The position numbers and the translations under genes were made by a program. A DNA stretch of 64,000 nt from Edaphochlamys debaryana (taxonomy: Eukaryota > Chlorophyta > Chlorophyceae > Chlamydomonadales), in assembly GCA_016858145.1 (NCBI GenBank), contig JAEHOE010000251.1, positions 1 through 64,000 on the forward strand. The letters are read 5' to 3'. A model generated the notes under the pieces. The model searched no databases, had not been told where the DNA came from, and saw only the letters and a program-made list of their open reading frames with translations. How positions within the stretch are numbered: the first letter of the stretch is position 1; every line of letters starts with the position of its first letter. Below are positions 1 to 10,318 of this stretch, piece by piece.

Positions 1-425
1 AGGGTCAACCCGCCCAACCCCGCGACCCAGACCGCCTCATAATTGCGCCGCGCGCGGCGCACTCGACAGCTAATGCATAATATAGCCAAGGCATCTGGTC
101 GGCACGCGAAACCGACCCCAAACGACCTGCGCTGCTCCCAAGATGTCCAAGCATGCCCCCCTCGCATGTCCCCCAAGCCACGCCGCACCACCCAGACCGC
201 CTCAGAACCGCGTTCAACAGCTAATGCGTAATGGAGCCAGGGTATCTGGTCGGCACGCGAAAACCGACCCCAAAACGACCTGCGCTGCTCCCAGATGTCC
301 AAGCATGCCCCCCTCGCATGTCCCCCCAAGCCCACGCCGCACACCCACCGCCTCAGAATCGCGTTCAACAGCTAATGCGTAATGGAGCCAGGGTATCTGG
401 TCGGCACGCAAACCGACGACCTTGG
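1..425. repeat. ~150 bp tandem repeat, three copies
   Basis: The phrase beginning AGCTAATGC, followed by a TCTGGTCGGCACGC core, recurs at about 69, 221 and 370, giving periods of about 152 and 149 bp. The copies differ by small indels, and the third runs out after about 55 bp. The array continues beyond the left edge. No gene is credible here; the open frames merely follow the repeat. Confidence 0.85.
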
Positions 426-479
426 CCCCAGCCGCGCGCCGACATGTCCAGACACTGCCTCACCCCCGCACGCCCCCGC

Positions 480-2448
480 TCCACGCACTAGCTTGCGCCA
501 TAGCAAGGCGCGTGGTCTTGTGCACCGCAGTGCGGAGCCCGGCGTACTTGCCCCGCGCACATGCAGCCGCCTGCTTGCTGATTGTGTACTGGCGCTTGAC
601 CCTGAGCGCAGCGTCGACCAGCTTGCGCCCCAGGTTCCACTTCGAGGCCCCGGGCTCGCCGCCCTGCCCCGCCTCCAGTCATGCAGCTTGTATCCGCCGC
701 GGGTGTCGCCGCTTGCGCATGCTGAAGCCCAGCTCGCTGAGAGGGGTCTGGCGAAACGCGCATCAGGAAGCGCATGCGGCACTCTGTGCCCTTGAGCGTG
801 CGTGCCGCAGCCTTGGCGCCGCACATCCCCGCCAGCAGGGCGAAGAAGCCCTCGTTGTGGTCAGAGCTCACACACCGCTCGCATAGCCGTGGTGCCAGCT
901 GGGCGGCAGGCGCTGCAGCACGTGGAGCCGAGCGTGCGTGTTGTTGAGCAGCAGCTGATCACGTTGTCGGTGGTGAAGCCATCAGCGTAGCCGCGGAGGG
1001 ATGGCTTCTGCTTCCCACGGCAGATCTTCGCGGGTAGAAGGCGTTGCCTGTCGCGCGCACCAGCATGATGCTGCGGCGCACGAGGCGCAGTGCGCGCTCC
1101 AGGGATCCAGGCCGCTCATGTCGTACGCCTCGTACGCTCCGACAGAGGTCCGCATTGCCCGCGCCTCACGCACGAAGCCACGGCTGTGCAGCGCCTGCCG
1201 CGCGGCTCGCACTGCAGCCAGTACTGTGCGCAGGCTACGGACTGCGCGTCGGTGTCTCCCCGCAAGATCGGCAGCAGGGTTGAGGGGCGGAAGGTGCCGA
1301 AGCGCTGTGTGCGCTCTGGGACCGACATGCTGTTGTACTCGACTGTGAGCCGCTCCGCAACCGCCAGCAGGATGCCTTGGTCCATGATGCGCTGCCGTTG
1401 GGCAGCGCTGCTGCCCTGGCAGCGGCCTCTCGGGCCGCAGGAGAAGCTGCAGCGGTGGCCGCCGCCCGCTCCGTGGCGAACCTGCGTTGAGATTGCCGCT
1501 GCTTGCTCCATTTGCTCCAGGCTCGCCAGCTTGCCGATTACCGAGCAGGCATTGCCTTGCGGCTTAGCGGTTGTGAGCTTGTGGGGCTCGTCGATGATGA
1601 TGGCGGGCTTGCCGTCAGGTCCAACGGTGAAGGCACTGGTGAAGTCATGGCCGGGCGGCCTTGTGCACTAGCAGCGCGGCGTCGAGGATGCCCTGGTCAA
1701 TGGCCGCCTCCACAATCCATGCTGCAACTCGTCCGTCCTTTGGGAGGCTGGCAGGCGGCATGCCGTGCGTGAGGCGATACACCCAGTACGCGGCCTGCTT
1801 GGCCCGAGGCAGGGCAATCACCCAGTCGGCTGACGGGCCCGATGCTGCTGAGCGCTGGCCGACAGCCAGCAGCCCAGCCACCACCTCGGCGCCCTCTGCC
1901 ACCGGTAGCCGCTCCACAAGCCACGACACTTCGGCGGCCGCCAGCGCTGGTGTCGGTCGGGGGGGGGGGGGTCTCGCAGAAAAGCACGGGGGGCCGGGGA
2001 AGCGGGGGAAGAGGCACGCACCTGCCCAACGCCCGGCTGCGCTCAATCCGCCGATGAAGGACGCCTCCTCCTCCTCCTCCTTGACGCGCTTCTGCTGCTT
2101 GCCCGTCACTTGCCGCTCCGGTGGGCTGCGCCCCGCGTCCGCTGCTTTCTCCTTGCTGCTGCGGGTCAATCGCGTGTTCGATTTCTTCTCCCGCAGCTGG
2201 TTGAGCGCCGGCAGCAGCTGTTGCTTGTAGCACTTGGTGTGCACGATCGCCCCAGGGCATCGCAAGCCTTGCCGCTTGCGGACAGCGAGCACCGCGGCTG
2301 AAAAAGAGCCCGCAGATGGCATAAGTTTTCCACGTCGCACGCCCCTCCAGCCTCTCGTTCCCGCGTTGCTAGCCGCGCCACATACTATGCAGTAGTTGCA
2401 AGGCGGCCCGCGGTCGTAGAACGCGGAAAGTCCACCGTCGGGACACAT
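480..2448 (-). pseudogene. Decayed transposase-like gene
   Basis: Read on the minus strand, coding-like segments follow one another in order but in changing frames. Near 2360-2440 is a Cys-rich start (C-N-Y-C-I-V-C-G), then a basic stretch and a Glu run. A likely intron (donor GTGCGT, acceptor GACACCAG) interrupts around 1945-2030. A good helical segment ends near 1650, where one extra base breaks the frame. The next segment carries I-I-I-D-E-P-H-K-L near 1575-1601. After further shifts come L-P-P-S-W (about 900-930) and S-D-H-N-E-G-F-F (about 845-870). An Asp near a His/Lys, then a late N-E after an LPPSW-like segment, recalls DDE transposases of algal DNA transposons, but no family can be assigned. 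At least three frame breaks make it non-functional as read. A poly-G run at about 1961-1973 falls in the proposed intron. Confidence 0.45.
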
Positions 2449-2456
2449 GCTTCTAC

Positions 2457-2594
2457 ATGCAAGGTCAAAGTCGCCAGGATCGGCTCTATACTGCTCCTAC
2501 GACCTCTCTAAGTGTTGTGTATGTTTGTGTAGGCGGGAGAGGGCACACGAGCCGGGGGTCCCGGATCCCCGCCGAGTGGTACCCAGTGAGTGAG
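2457..2594. other. Short sequence between two fragments
   Basis: About 140 bp lie between the decayed transposase-like gene and the transposon fragment. They match nothing else seen in the window, and I see no gene or motif in them. Confidence 0.5.
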
Positions 2595-3865
2595 GGCCCA
2601 GCCTGCGCCTGCCCGCCCTGCTCGTGCTGCCCTGAAGGCCCAGCCTGCGCCTGCCCGCCCGGCTCAGGAGGCATCACAAAACAGTTACTAACCTGCCGAT
2701 AATGTTAAGAAGCCGAAGGCCCTTTGCCGGGCTCTCACGGCTGAGCATCGCTGCGACGCCCCACGGAAGTTTCTCGCCACAGCTCCGCAGCACGTAGAGA
2801 CAGCCGGGCTGCGTCCACATCTGCATCTGCTTGACAAGCGCGAGGTCTCGCGCCTGGCGAGGAGACAAGAACGTGATGTCCGCTACCTTTCGATAGGCCG
2901 CGGGCGCCAAATTGTAAGCTGTCACGCTTGGTAAGTAGCCGTCACTACGTGCGACAGGCGGCCGCGCCGGACGCCAAGCATTGCGCAGGAAGCGCAGAGC
3001 CATCTCAAACAAGGCGCCTGCGCGCTCTTGCAAAGAGCTCCAAACTGTTTTACATAGCTACTTTGAATCTCTACAGTGCTGGGCCAAGCAGCTGGGAGTG
3101 TGCTCGCTCTGGGCAACACTTGCCCCTGCCGCCGTACCTAAAAATTGTTCCCCCCGACTGCCAAAAATGTTGCGGTCTGGCGGCGCTCCAGCCGTAGCGA
3201 CCATCGCCGTTTTCGCCTCAGCTTACCCGCACAATGCTTCAGAGCAACAGCCTCATTAAATAGTGCGCTTAGGAGCAGCACAGAATAAGCGGGCACGTGA
3301 GTTGGGGTGTCGCCGAGCACGGAGCCCGGATTCCGGGTGCTGAGCCGGCTCCGCCCGCAGCTGCCCCGCCGGTCGCCCCCGCTGCATCCACTACCCAGCC
3401 TTCCCCCCGCATCCCGCACCCAATCTGTGCACTCGACTTGATGTTTTTGTTTGTGCTTTGTACTTGATTGCCATCTATTTGTTTGTATTGCATGCCTGCC
3501 GATCTAAACCACGCTGGGCAACTGTCCTGCTGGCAAAACCTCCTGCCTCTCTCACACCTCCTCTCTCAACCTGCTTGGCACCCGTTGTCTTCACATGCTT
3601 GCACCTCCACTTGTAGAGGCAGAGGCAAGTGCATGTGCAGGGGAGAGGGGAGTGACACTCGTACGCTTCGTACGGCACTCGTCCAAATTTCCCAAAATGT
3701 GGCTTTCGGCCCCTGCCGCGCGTCGAGCCCATACCGCTAGGTTTAGGTGTATACAAAGGACCGCCCGAACGCTTGAAAGGCACGGAACGGCTTGGTCGCC
3801 GGGACTCCATTTCGATTGCTCGCAAGTCGCCCTCGGCGGGGCCAGCGACCGCTTCTGGGGCTCCA
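2595..3865 (-). mobile_element. Inverted 5' fragment of the DDE transposon
   Basis: This stretch is the reverse complement of about 44643-45929, the start of the transposon region on the right. It includes the first coding exon of the transposase-like gene (here about 2674-3003 on the minus strand) and the terminal-repeat sequence near 3190-3360. Homology stops abruptly within the 42 bp minisatellite at about 2595. The first exon gives the same protein in both places, so the duplication is recent. The rest of the gene is absent, so this fragment cannot encode a transposase. Confidence 0.85.
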
Positions 3866-4499
3866 ATTGGCCTTTGAGTATGCTAGAGTATCACCTGGGG
3901 CGGGCTGCACGGGTTTCTTGCCACCGAGAAAGGCTGGTGCAACTCGGTTGCGGAGCGAGGGACATGGGGCCCGTCGCGAAATTGGCACCGAGTGAGCAGA
4001 AAGAAGTCTACAGAAGTCACCCGCTTGGGCGGGTGCAATCGCGCCCGCCCAAGCGCCACGCGCAGAGGCGCGCCCCTTTCGCGCCGCAACCAGGCTACAG
4101 GGCCCCTATATAGGCCAAGGCTTTCCCAAGGCCGGCTAGGCAGGCAAGCCGGGGCTTGTGTCGACTTGGCTCGGGTCCCGTTTCCGCGCGCACACCGGCT
4201 CACCACCAGCGCCTGAGTCAACCTCCAGCGCGTTCTCCAGGCAGCTCCGGGTGGCATCGTCCGTGAACTATGCTATCATATGGAGCCCCAGAAAGCGGTC
4301 GCTGGCCCCGCCGAGGCGACTTGCGAGCAATCGAAATGGAGTCCCGGCGACCAAGCCGTTCCGTGCCTTTCAAGCGTTCGGGCGGTCCTTTGTATACACC
4401 TTAACCTAGCGGTATGGGGCTCGACGCGCGGCAGGGCCGAAAGCCACATTTTGGGAAATTTGGACGATTGCCGTACGAGTGGCACTCCCCTCTCCCCTG
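3638..4499. mobile_element. Palindromic element with ~220 bp inverted arms
   Basis: Bases 3638-3865 are the inverted complement of 4281-4499, allowing for a 9 bp extra stretch in the left arm and a few substitutions. The arms flank 415 bp of unique DNA. The outer ends read CAGGGGAGAGGGGAGTG on both sides. A single arm occurs again at 44643-44861. This is the form of a non-autonomous DNA transposon (foldback or MITE type), but I see no convincing target-site duplication, so an inverted segmental duplication is the alternative. There is no coding capacity. Confidence 0.6.
4095..4120 (+). promoter_or_regulatory. Possible TATA box in the palindromic element core
   Basis: CCCCTATATAGGCC lies in the unique core of the palindromic element, about 60 bp downstream of a hairpin made of CGCTTGGGCGGG and its complement (about 4022-4055). 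A TATA-like box next to a hairpin could be a core promoter, but no transcript unit follows that I can recognise. The box itself is nearly palindromic, so its direction is uncertain. Confidence 0.25.
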
Positions 4500-4675
4500 G
4501 TGCAGTGCAGGACATGCAAAGATCCCGTTGGTCGCTGTGTCCCTGCGTGCGCTGCGGGCCGCGTCTGGGAACAATGGGCTCAGAACCAGGGGGGGGGTAG
4601 GGAACTCGTACAGGACCCCATGCCTCGATCTTGTAAAGCTCGGCGAGAGGAGCTCAAATCGCTTCAGAAGTAAAA
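4500..4675. other. Unique spacer
   Basis: About 175 bp separate the palindromic element from the first satellite B copy. There is no repeat or coding signal apart from a G9 run near 4592. Confidence 0.5.
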
Positions 4676-6272
4676 ACATCCGCGACAACATGCCAACATA
4701 GCTGCGGACCCCGCTGTGCCGCGGTCGCTAGTCCAAGACTGAAATCCGCCCGTGATGCTGTAACCTCCCATAAGGCCCGCAACGTCTACCCAGAAGGCAG
4801 GGCCTCGAGGAGGCCACCCCGATCTTAGCATGGGGGCGCCGCTTCCTCACCCCTGCCGCCCAGCTTGCCTGCCAAGCGTATGCCTGCGCGCTCCGCGATG
4901 CCCAGTCGTGAGGGTGAGCCCTCCTGCAGGCACAGAAGAGGAAATCGAGTAAGGAAAGGGCTTTGGGGCCGGGCCGGGCCGAGCGCTGCGCCGCGGCTGG
5001 CGAAGGCCCTGCGGCAGGCGGGTTAGACGCGTGCGGAGTATCCGTAGCGTCACCCGGCTTGACACCGCGCAAGCTCACCTTTTGCCGCGTGGCCCCGCTT
5101 GCGTGCTGGCGCAAGAGACTGCTCGCCGTCAGGCTGTTGAGCGGAGGAAGACTGCTTGAGCAGTGTCGGGAAATGGTGCCTAGACTCCAGACAGTATGGA
5201 AAGCCTTGCTCTGGCGAATCCAAACGTCTTCGGGCGATGCCTAGCCAGCGGGCTGGGCCAAGCCCTGCGGCCAGTGTGCTGGTCGCAAGCGCCGAAGCCG
5301 CAACTCCGCCCAAAGGCTCCTCCGGTAAACAGTCCGCATAATGAGAGTCATATCTGGGAGCAAGAGAGTCGCTGGCACCTGAAGGAAGGCTGAGTGGATT
5401 CGGGCGCGACGCAGGGCCATCCTGCGCGGTCTGCTCGCTGGCGTGAGTGTTAACGGGGCTATGACTTTTGCGCAAAGAGTGTGCTTTGCTTTGTAGAGTG
5501 CAAGCGCCCCACGCTGGCGGCGGCCAGCGCGCTGGGCCAGCGCGCTGGACGCGGTACGGCAACCGCATGTCCGTACTGTACGGCCGTTCAATGCTGATGC
5601 ATTACGCGGGATTCGCGTAGCACAGCAGAGGGTGGGCACGGGGGGCGGGCGGGCCAAAGCAGGGGTTAACGCAAGGCGCATGCAGCTCAATGCACGATGG
5701 CATGCTCGGCTCCAGGCACCGTAGGTCAAAGGATGCGGATCACGGCCCGGACACTGCGGACAGTGGTATAAAATGCGAGACTCGCGTTGTATAGCGGGGG
5801 TGGCTGCGGGTGGCAGGGGGCCCAAGAGGACTTTTGGAGGTGGGTTGTCGACCGAAAGGTGGGGGACATCTTGACGGGTTTGGCGGCCACTGGTGGTTGA
5901 GAGGAGGGGATGGGAGAGTTCCGTAGAAAGCACGGAAAGTCCAGGGTTCGGATCACAGGCACTGTTGGGTCAGTCAAGCACGGCTTAGCGTCCGAGCAGT
6001 GTCAGCCCCTGTCAGCCACATGTTCCTTGGTTCTGGCGTAGGGCCAGTAAGTAACGCGCCCAGAAGATGGGTGCTGAGCCGGACAGGACCTGTCTGTTGG
6101 AAATTCCCTTTTTGTGGGTTCTGACGGGGGGCAGAAACATTACTTTTGGACCACATGCCACAAATCTTCCAGCCCCCCCTGACCGGCCGACCGACCCTGC
6201 CGTACGGCACACACACTGCCGTACAAGGTCAAAACCTGCCTCGTTTTTGTCCGTTTTTGCACCGTTCGAAAG
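4676..6272 (+). repeat. Satellite B, left partial copy (B0)
   Basis: This copy starts at ACATCCGCGACAACATGCC, the start point used by every B unit, and runs in direct orientation. It is nearly identical to the last B copy at 43007-44604. Both leave the consensus after the phrase GTTCCTTGGTTCTGGCGTAGGG, continuing with CCAGTAAGTAACGC where internal units have CGGCTTCATCATC. It therefore lacks the downstream half of the unit and the NAC-alpha fragment. A TATAAA motif (about 5767) is present in all B copies, but no gene follows it. The long open frames are GC-driven and overlap on both strands. Confidence 0.85.
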
Positions 6273-6473
6273 CTCTCGTTAAGCTCTATTGTTTCAATTG
6301 CTGTCATACCATCAGTTCCATGATTCCAAGGCACCGCCTCAGCACCACCGCCTCCCGCAAGCCCTCAGTCCCCGTCGCTCGCGCTCGCAGCTTTTTCTTG
6401 CAGCCTCCGCTCGCCTGATGCTGCTGAAGCTTGTGGTCCGGGATAGCTTTCGCGAACCTGATGCCGCGTGGTG
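6273..6473. other. Unique 200 bp between satellites B and A
   Basis: This AT-richer stretch joins B0 to the inverted satellite A arm. It has no match elsewhere in the window and no gene. Confidence 0.5.
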
Positions 6474-6787
6474 CCATGTGCACGGCGTTTCTCGACGCCT
6501 CTATGCTGCCGGGCTGCTCCTTGTGTCGCTCTCTCGGCTGGCGTAGGCTGCAAGGGCGACGCTGTGAAAAGGCGTGAGGATTGCGGGGCCAGTAGCGGCC
6601 CGCTGGCCTGGCGCAGCCTTGGTTGTCAGGGCGGCGGGGGGAGGTGGGGCGGGGTAGGCGCGGCTGTGGCCTGCTGCCGTATTTCTCATGCCTTGGCAGA
6701 GGGCAAAGTTGGGCCGGGTGCATGGGCTGTGTTGCGCCCAGTTGCGCGTTGCGGGGCGGTCCGGCCCCCGGCACCTCGTATGTTCAG

Positions 6788-6860
6788 TCCTCGGTGGTTA
6801 CAATGAGGGACCCCAGCGGGGTACACGGCAGCTGAACGCCGTGGCTTGACAGCCAACCTC
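6788..6860 (-). mobile_element. 73 bp LINE 3'-tail insertion
   Basis: Read on the minus strand, the insert ends in CATTGTAACCACCGAGGA and is flanked by an 8 bp duplication, CTGAACAT (6861-6868 and 6780-6787). The insertion-free site is seen in forward satellite A units. The sequence resembles the last part of the LINE at 21448-24137, whose end is CATTGTAAACACCGAGGA, with several differences, so it comes from a sister LINE family. It is an extreme 5' truncation with no coding sequence. Confidence 0.85.
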
Positions 6861-7845
6861 ATGTTCAGGACCTCGCCTCGGAGTCCCCGTCTTGCCCCGC
6901 CTTCCGTCCGCGTGCGGGGCCCTGCATGGAGTCGTGCATTGAGCGTCGCTCGTGTGAGGGCCATGCTATGCGAGCCGGCGTGCATGGGAAGGGCACTTGT
7001 CCGAGCGCTGGCCGGAGCGGGGGGCGAGGGCCCGACGGCACGCCTGCACGACAGCGATGTCGACGCGCAGTCTGGGGCTTTCATAGCAGTACGTCCGTTT
7101 TAGACTTTGTCATAGATTATAGCTCTACTTGCTTGTTCTCCCTTCCTATGGCGCCTCTAGGCGACCCACCAAGTTCGCGACCGCGCCCGGGCCGCCTCCC
7201 TCATTTCAGCTCGTTGGATGCATCCGCTGATAGCTGGCTTTGCGTCGAACATAATAGGCCTCGAGCAGAACGCTCGCTGTGACGCCTCACAAAAGAAGGG
7301 CTTCGCGCCATCGCACGACATACACGCGATGTCTGGTCGACTGCTGCCCATGATAGCTGAGTCGCCCGGCGACTCCTATGCAGCTCGACATTGGCGCTCG
7401 CGCTCGCCAAGCTGCGCCTTGATCGACGCATCTCGCGGGTGCAGCCGCGCGCGGTCGCACAGCAAGCAGCAGTCTGGAGGGTGTTGTCATCCCTTGGCGA
7501 GGAGGTGCATAAGGTCTGGCAAGAGCCCGAGCTTCTTGGGGGTCCGACGAGGTCCGTCTCCAAAGCATTGCGGGAATGCCCGCCGCCAACGCCCCCACCC
7601 GGCCTTGTGCCACAGCAGCAAGCTTTCATGGGGGGTCTGGTCCTGGTGGTTGCATCTCGAGAGGCAGGTGCACGCGCAGCTGCGCGGGGTCCGGAGCGCA
7701 GCGGCGGGAGGCACTCGTTGGACGCGGCTGTGGCCGTGGCGGGGCCAGCCACACGCAGGGGTTAGCAACCAGGGATGCAACCGGGTCCGGGCACACGCAG
7801 GTAGGCAGGGGTGCCGCGGCCGCGGCCCTGTGAGGAGGCTCGTGC

Positions 7846-7880
7846 CCCCCCGGGGGGTCCTTCATTGTAAACACCGAGGA
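7846..7880 (+). mobile_element. 35 bp LINE 3'-tail insertion (inverted arm)
   Basis: The 35 bp end in CATTGTAAACACCGAGGA and are flanked by CTCGTGC duplications (7839-7845 and 7881-7887), the complement of the GCACGAG site used in the forward array. It is the same insertion as in the forward units, seen from the other strand. Confidence 0.85.
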
Positions 7881-10283
7881 CTCGTGCTCTGTTCCCACGG
7901 CTGGCTCTGGTCGCACGCCCGGCTCATCACGGGCTCAAGTGTCTGCCCTGCGGCGCCCAGCCGCAGGGGTCACTGGGCCTTGCCTGCATGCAGCGTGAGC
8001 GGTTGAGCGGGCTCCCCCACTGCAGCTCCACCCCACAAAACCCTTCATAAGCGGGCCCCGAGCTCGCGCTCTGAGGCTTGGGAGCGCACACCCCGGCAGC
8101 AACGCAAGCTCCCTCCGCTGTCAAAATCTCATACTGGACACACCTCCGTCGCATGCAGTGGCCGGCCCTGGAATGGCTGGGCTGCCGCCCGCCGTCTCCA
8201 GCAGCAGGCAAGCCCCCTGCACGCCTCCGCCCTCAAATGGCTGTGCACCCCCAGCTTGTCCGCCCTTGATAGCGGCGACAAGCACGCCCTGCACGGACCA
8301 CACCGCTTGGTGTCGTCAAATACAGACGGACAAGCTGCTGCCTCTGCTCCTCCAAGCTGCGTGGGGGAGCCCGCTCAACCGCTCACGCTGCATGCAGGCA
8401 AGGCCCAGTGACCCCTGCGGCTGGGCGCCGCAGGACAGACACTTGAGCCCGTGATGAGCCGGGCGTGCGACCAGAGCCAGCCGTGGGAACAGAGCACGAG
8501 CCTCCTCACAGGGCCGCGGCCGCGGCACCCCTGCCTACCTGCGTGTGCCCGGACCCGGTTGCACATTGCCCGGTTGCTAACCCCTGCGTGTGGCTGGCCC
8601 CGCCACGGCCACAGCCGCGTCCAACGAGTGCCTCCCGCCGCTGCGCTCCGGACCCCGCGCAGCTGCGCGTGCACCTGCCTCTCGAGATGCAACCACCAGG
8701 ACCAGACCCCCCATGAAAGCTTGCTGCCGTGGCACAAGGCCGGGTGGGGGCGTTGGCGGCGGGCATTCCCGCAATGCTTTGGAGACGGACCTCGATCGTC
8801 GGACCCCCAAGAAGCTCGGGCTCTTGCCAGACCTTATGCACCTCCTCGCCAAGGGATGACAACACCCTCCAGACTGCTGCTTGCTGTGCGACCGCGCGCG
8901 GCTGCACCCGCGAGATGCGTCGATCAAGGCGCAGCTTGGCGAGCGCGAGCGCCAATGTCGAGCTGCATAGGAGTCGCCGGGCGACTCAGCTATCATGGGC
9001 AGCAGTCGACCAGACATCGCGTGTATGTCGTGCGATGGCGCGAAGCCCTTCTTTTGTGAGGCGTCACAGCGAGCGTTCTGCTCGAGGCCTATTATGTTCG
9101 ACGCAAAGCCAGCTATCAGCGGATGCATCCAACGAGCTGAAATGAGGGAGGCGGCCCGGGCGCGGTCGCGAACTTGGTGGGTCGCCTAGAGGCGCCATAG
9201 GAAGGGAGAACAAGCAAGTAGAGCTATAATCTATGACAAAGTCTAAAACGGGCGTACTGCTATGAAAGCCCCAGACTGCGCGTCGACATCGCTGTCGTGC
9301 AAGCGTGCCGTCGGGCCCTCGCCCCCCGCTCCGGCCAGCGCTCGGACAAGTGCCCTTCCCATGCACGCCGGCTCGCATAGCATGGCCCTCACACGAGCGA
9401 CGCTCAATGCACGACTCCATGCAGGGCCCCGCACGCGGACGGAAGGCGGGGCAAGACGGGGACTCCGAGGCGAGGTCCTGAACATACGAGGTGCCGGGGG
9501 CCGGACCGCCCCGCAACGCGCAACTGGGCGCAACACAGCCCATGCACCCGGCCCAACTTTGCCCTCTGCCAAGGCATGAGAAATACGGCAGCAAGCCACA
9601 GCCGCGCCTACCCCGCCCCACCTCCCCCCGCCGCCCTGACAACCACGGCTGCGCCAGGCCAGCGGGCCGCTACTGGCCCCGCAATCCTCACGCCTTTTCA
9701 CAGCGTCGCCCTTGCAGCCTACGCCAGCCGAGAGAGCGACACAAGGAGCAGCCCGGCAGCATAGAGGCGTCGAGAAACGCCGTGCACATGGCAGGTACAG
9801 CGCTGCAGCTCCACCCCACAAAACCCTTCATAAGCGGGCCCCGAGCTCGCGCTCTGAGGCTTGGGAGCGCACACCCCGGCAGCAACGCAAGCTCCCTCCG
9901 CTGTCAAAATCTCATACTGGACACACCTCCGTCGCATGCAGTGGCCGGCCCTGGAATGGCTGGGCTGCCGCCCGCCGTCTCCAGCAGCAGGCAAGCCCCC
10001 TGCACGCCTCCGCCCTCAAATGGCTGTGCACCCCCAGCTTGTACGCCCTTGATAGCGGCGACAAGCACGCCCTGCACGGACCACACCGCTTGGTGTCGTT
10101 AAATACAGACGGACAAGCTGCTGCCTCTGCTCCTCCAAGCTGCGTGGGGGAGCCCGCTCAACCGCTCACGCTGCATGCAGGCAAGGCCCAGTGACCCCTG
10201 CGGCTGGGCGCCGCAGGGCAGACACTTGAGCCCGTGATGAGCCGGGCGTGCGACCAGAGCCAGCCGTGGGAACAGAGCACGAG

Positions 10284-10318
10284 TCCTCGGTGTTTACAAT
10301 GAAGGACCCCCCGGGGGG
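10284..10318 (-). mobile_element. 35 bp LINE tail in satellite A unit 2
   Basis: The insert lies between two GCACGAG copies (10277-10283 and 10319-10325). Its minus-strand end is CATTGTAAACACCGAGGA. Unit 1 (near 8490-8505) and the array after 59.7 kb show the uninterrupted GAGCACGAGCCTCC site, which proves an insertion rather than a deletion. Confidence 0.9.

Larger units (their letters stand above)
6474..8021 (-). repeat. Satellite A, inverted arm
   Basis: This is the reverse complement of satellite A from GTGGGGGAGCCC (forward at 8363) around to the ACGCCGTGCACATGGC region. With the forward array it makes a palindrome whose arms are about 1.5 kb and whose spacer is about 342 bp (8022-8362). 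It carries both a 73 bp LINE tail (6788-6860) and a 35 bp LINE tail (7846-7880). The sequence is a mosaic of the two unit types seen in the forward array. Confidence 0.9.

Noticed and set aside
5760..5775. TATAAA in satellite B as a working promoter
   Set aside because: It recurs in every unit and is not followed by a recognisable transcript unit.
9064..9821. Overlapping 183-263 codon frames in satellite A units as genes
   Set aside because: They occur on both strands at once, follow the satellite period, carry no known domain and arise easily in such GC-rich DNA.
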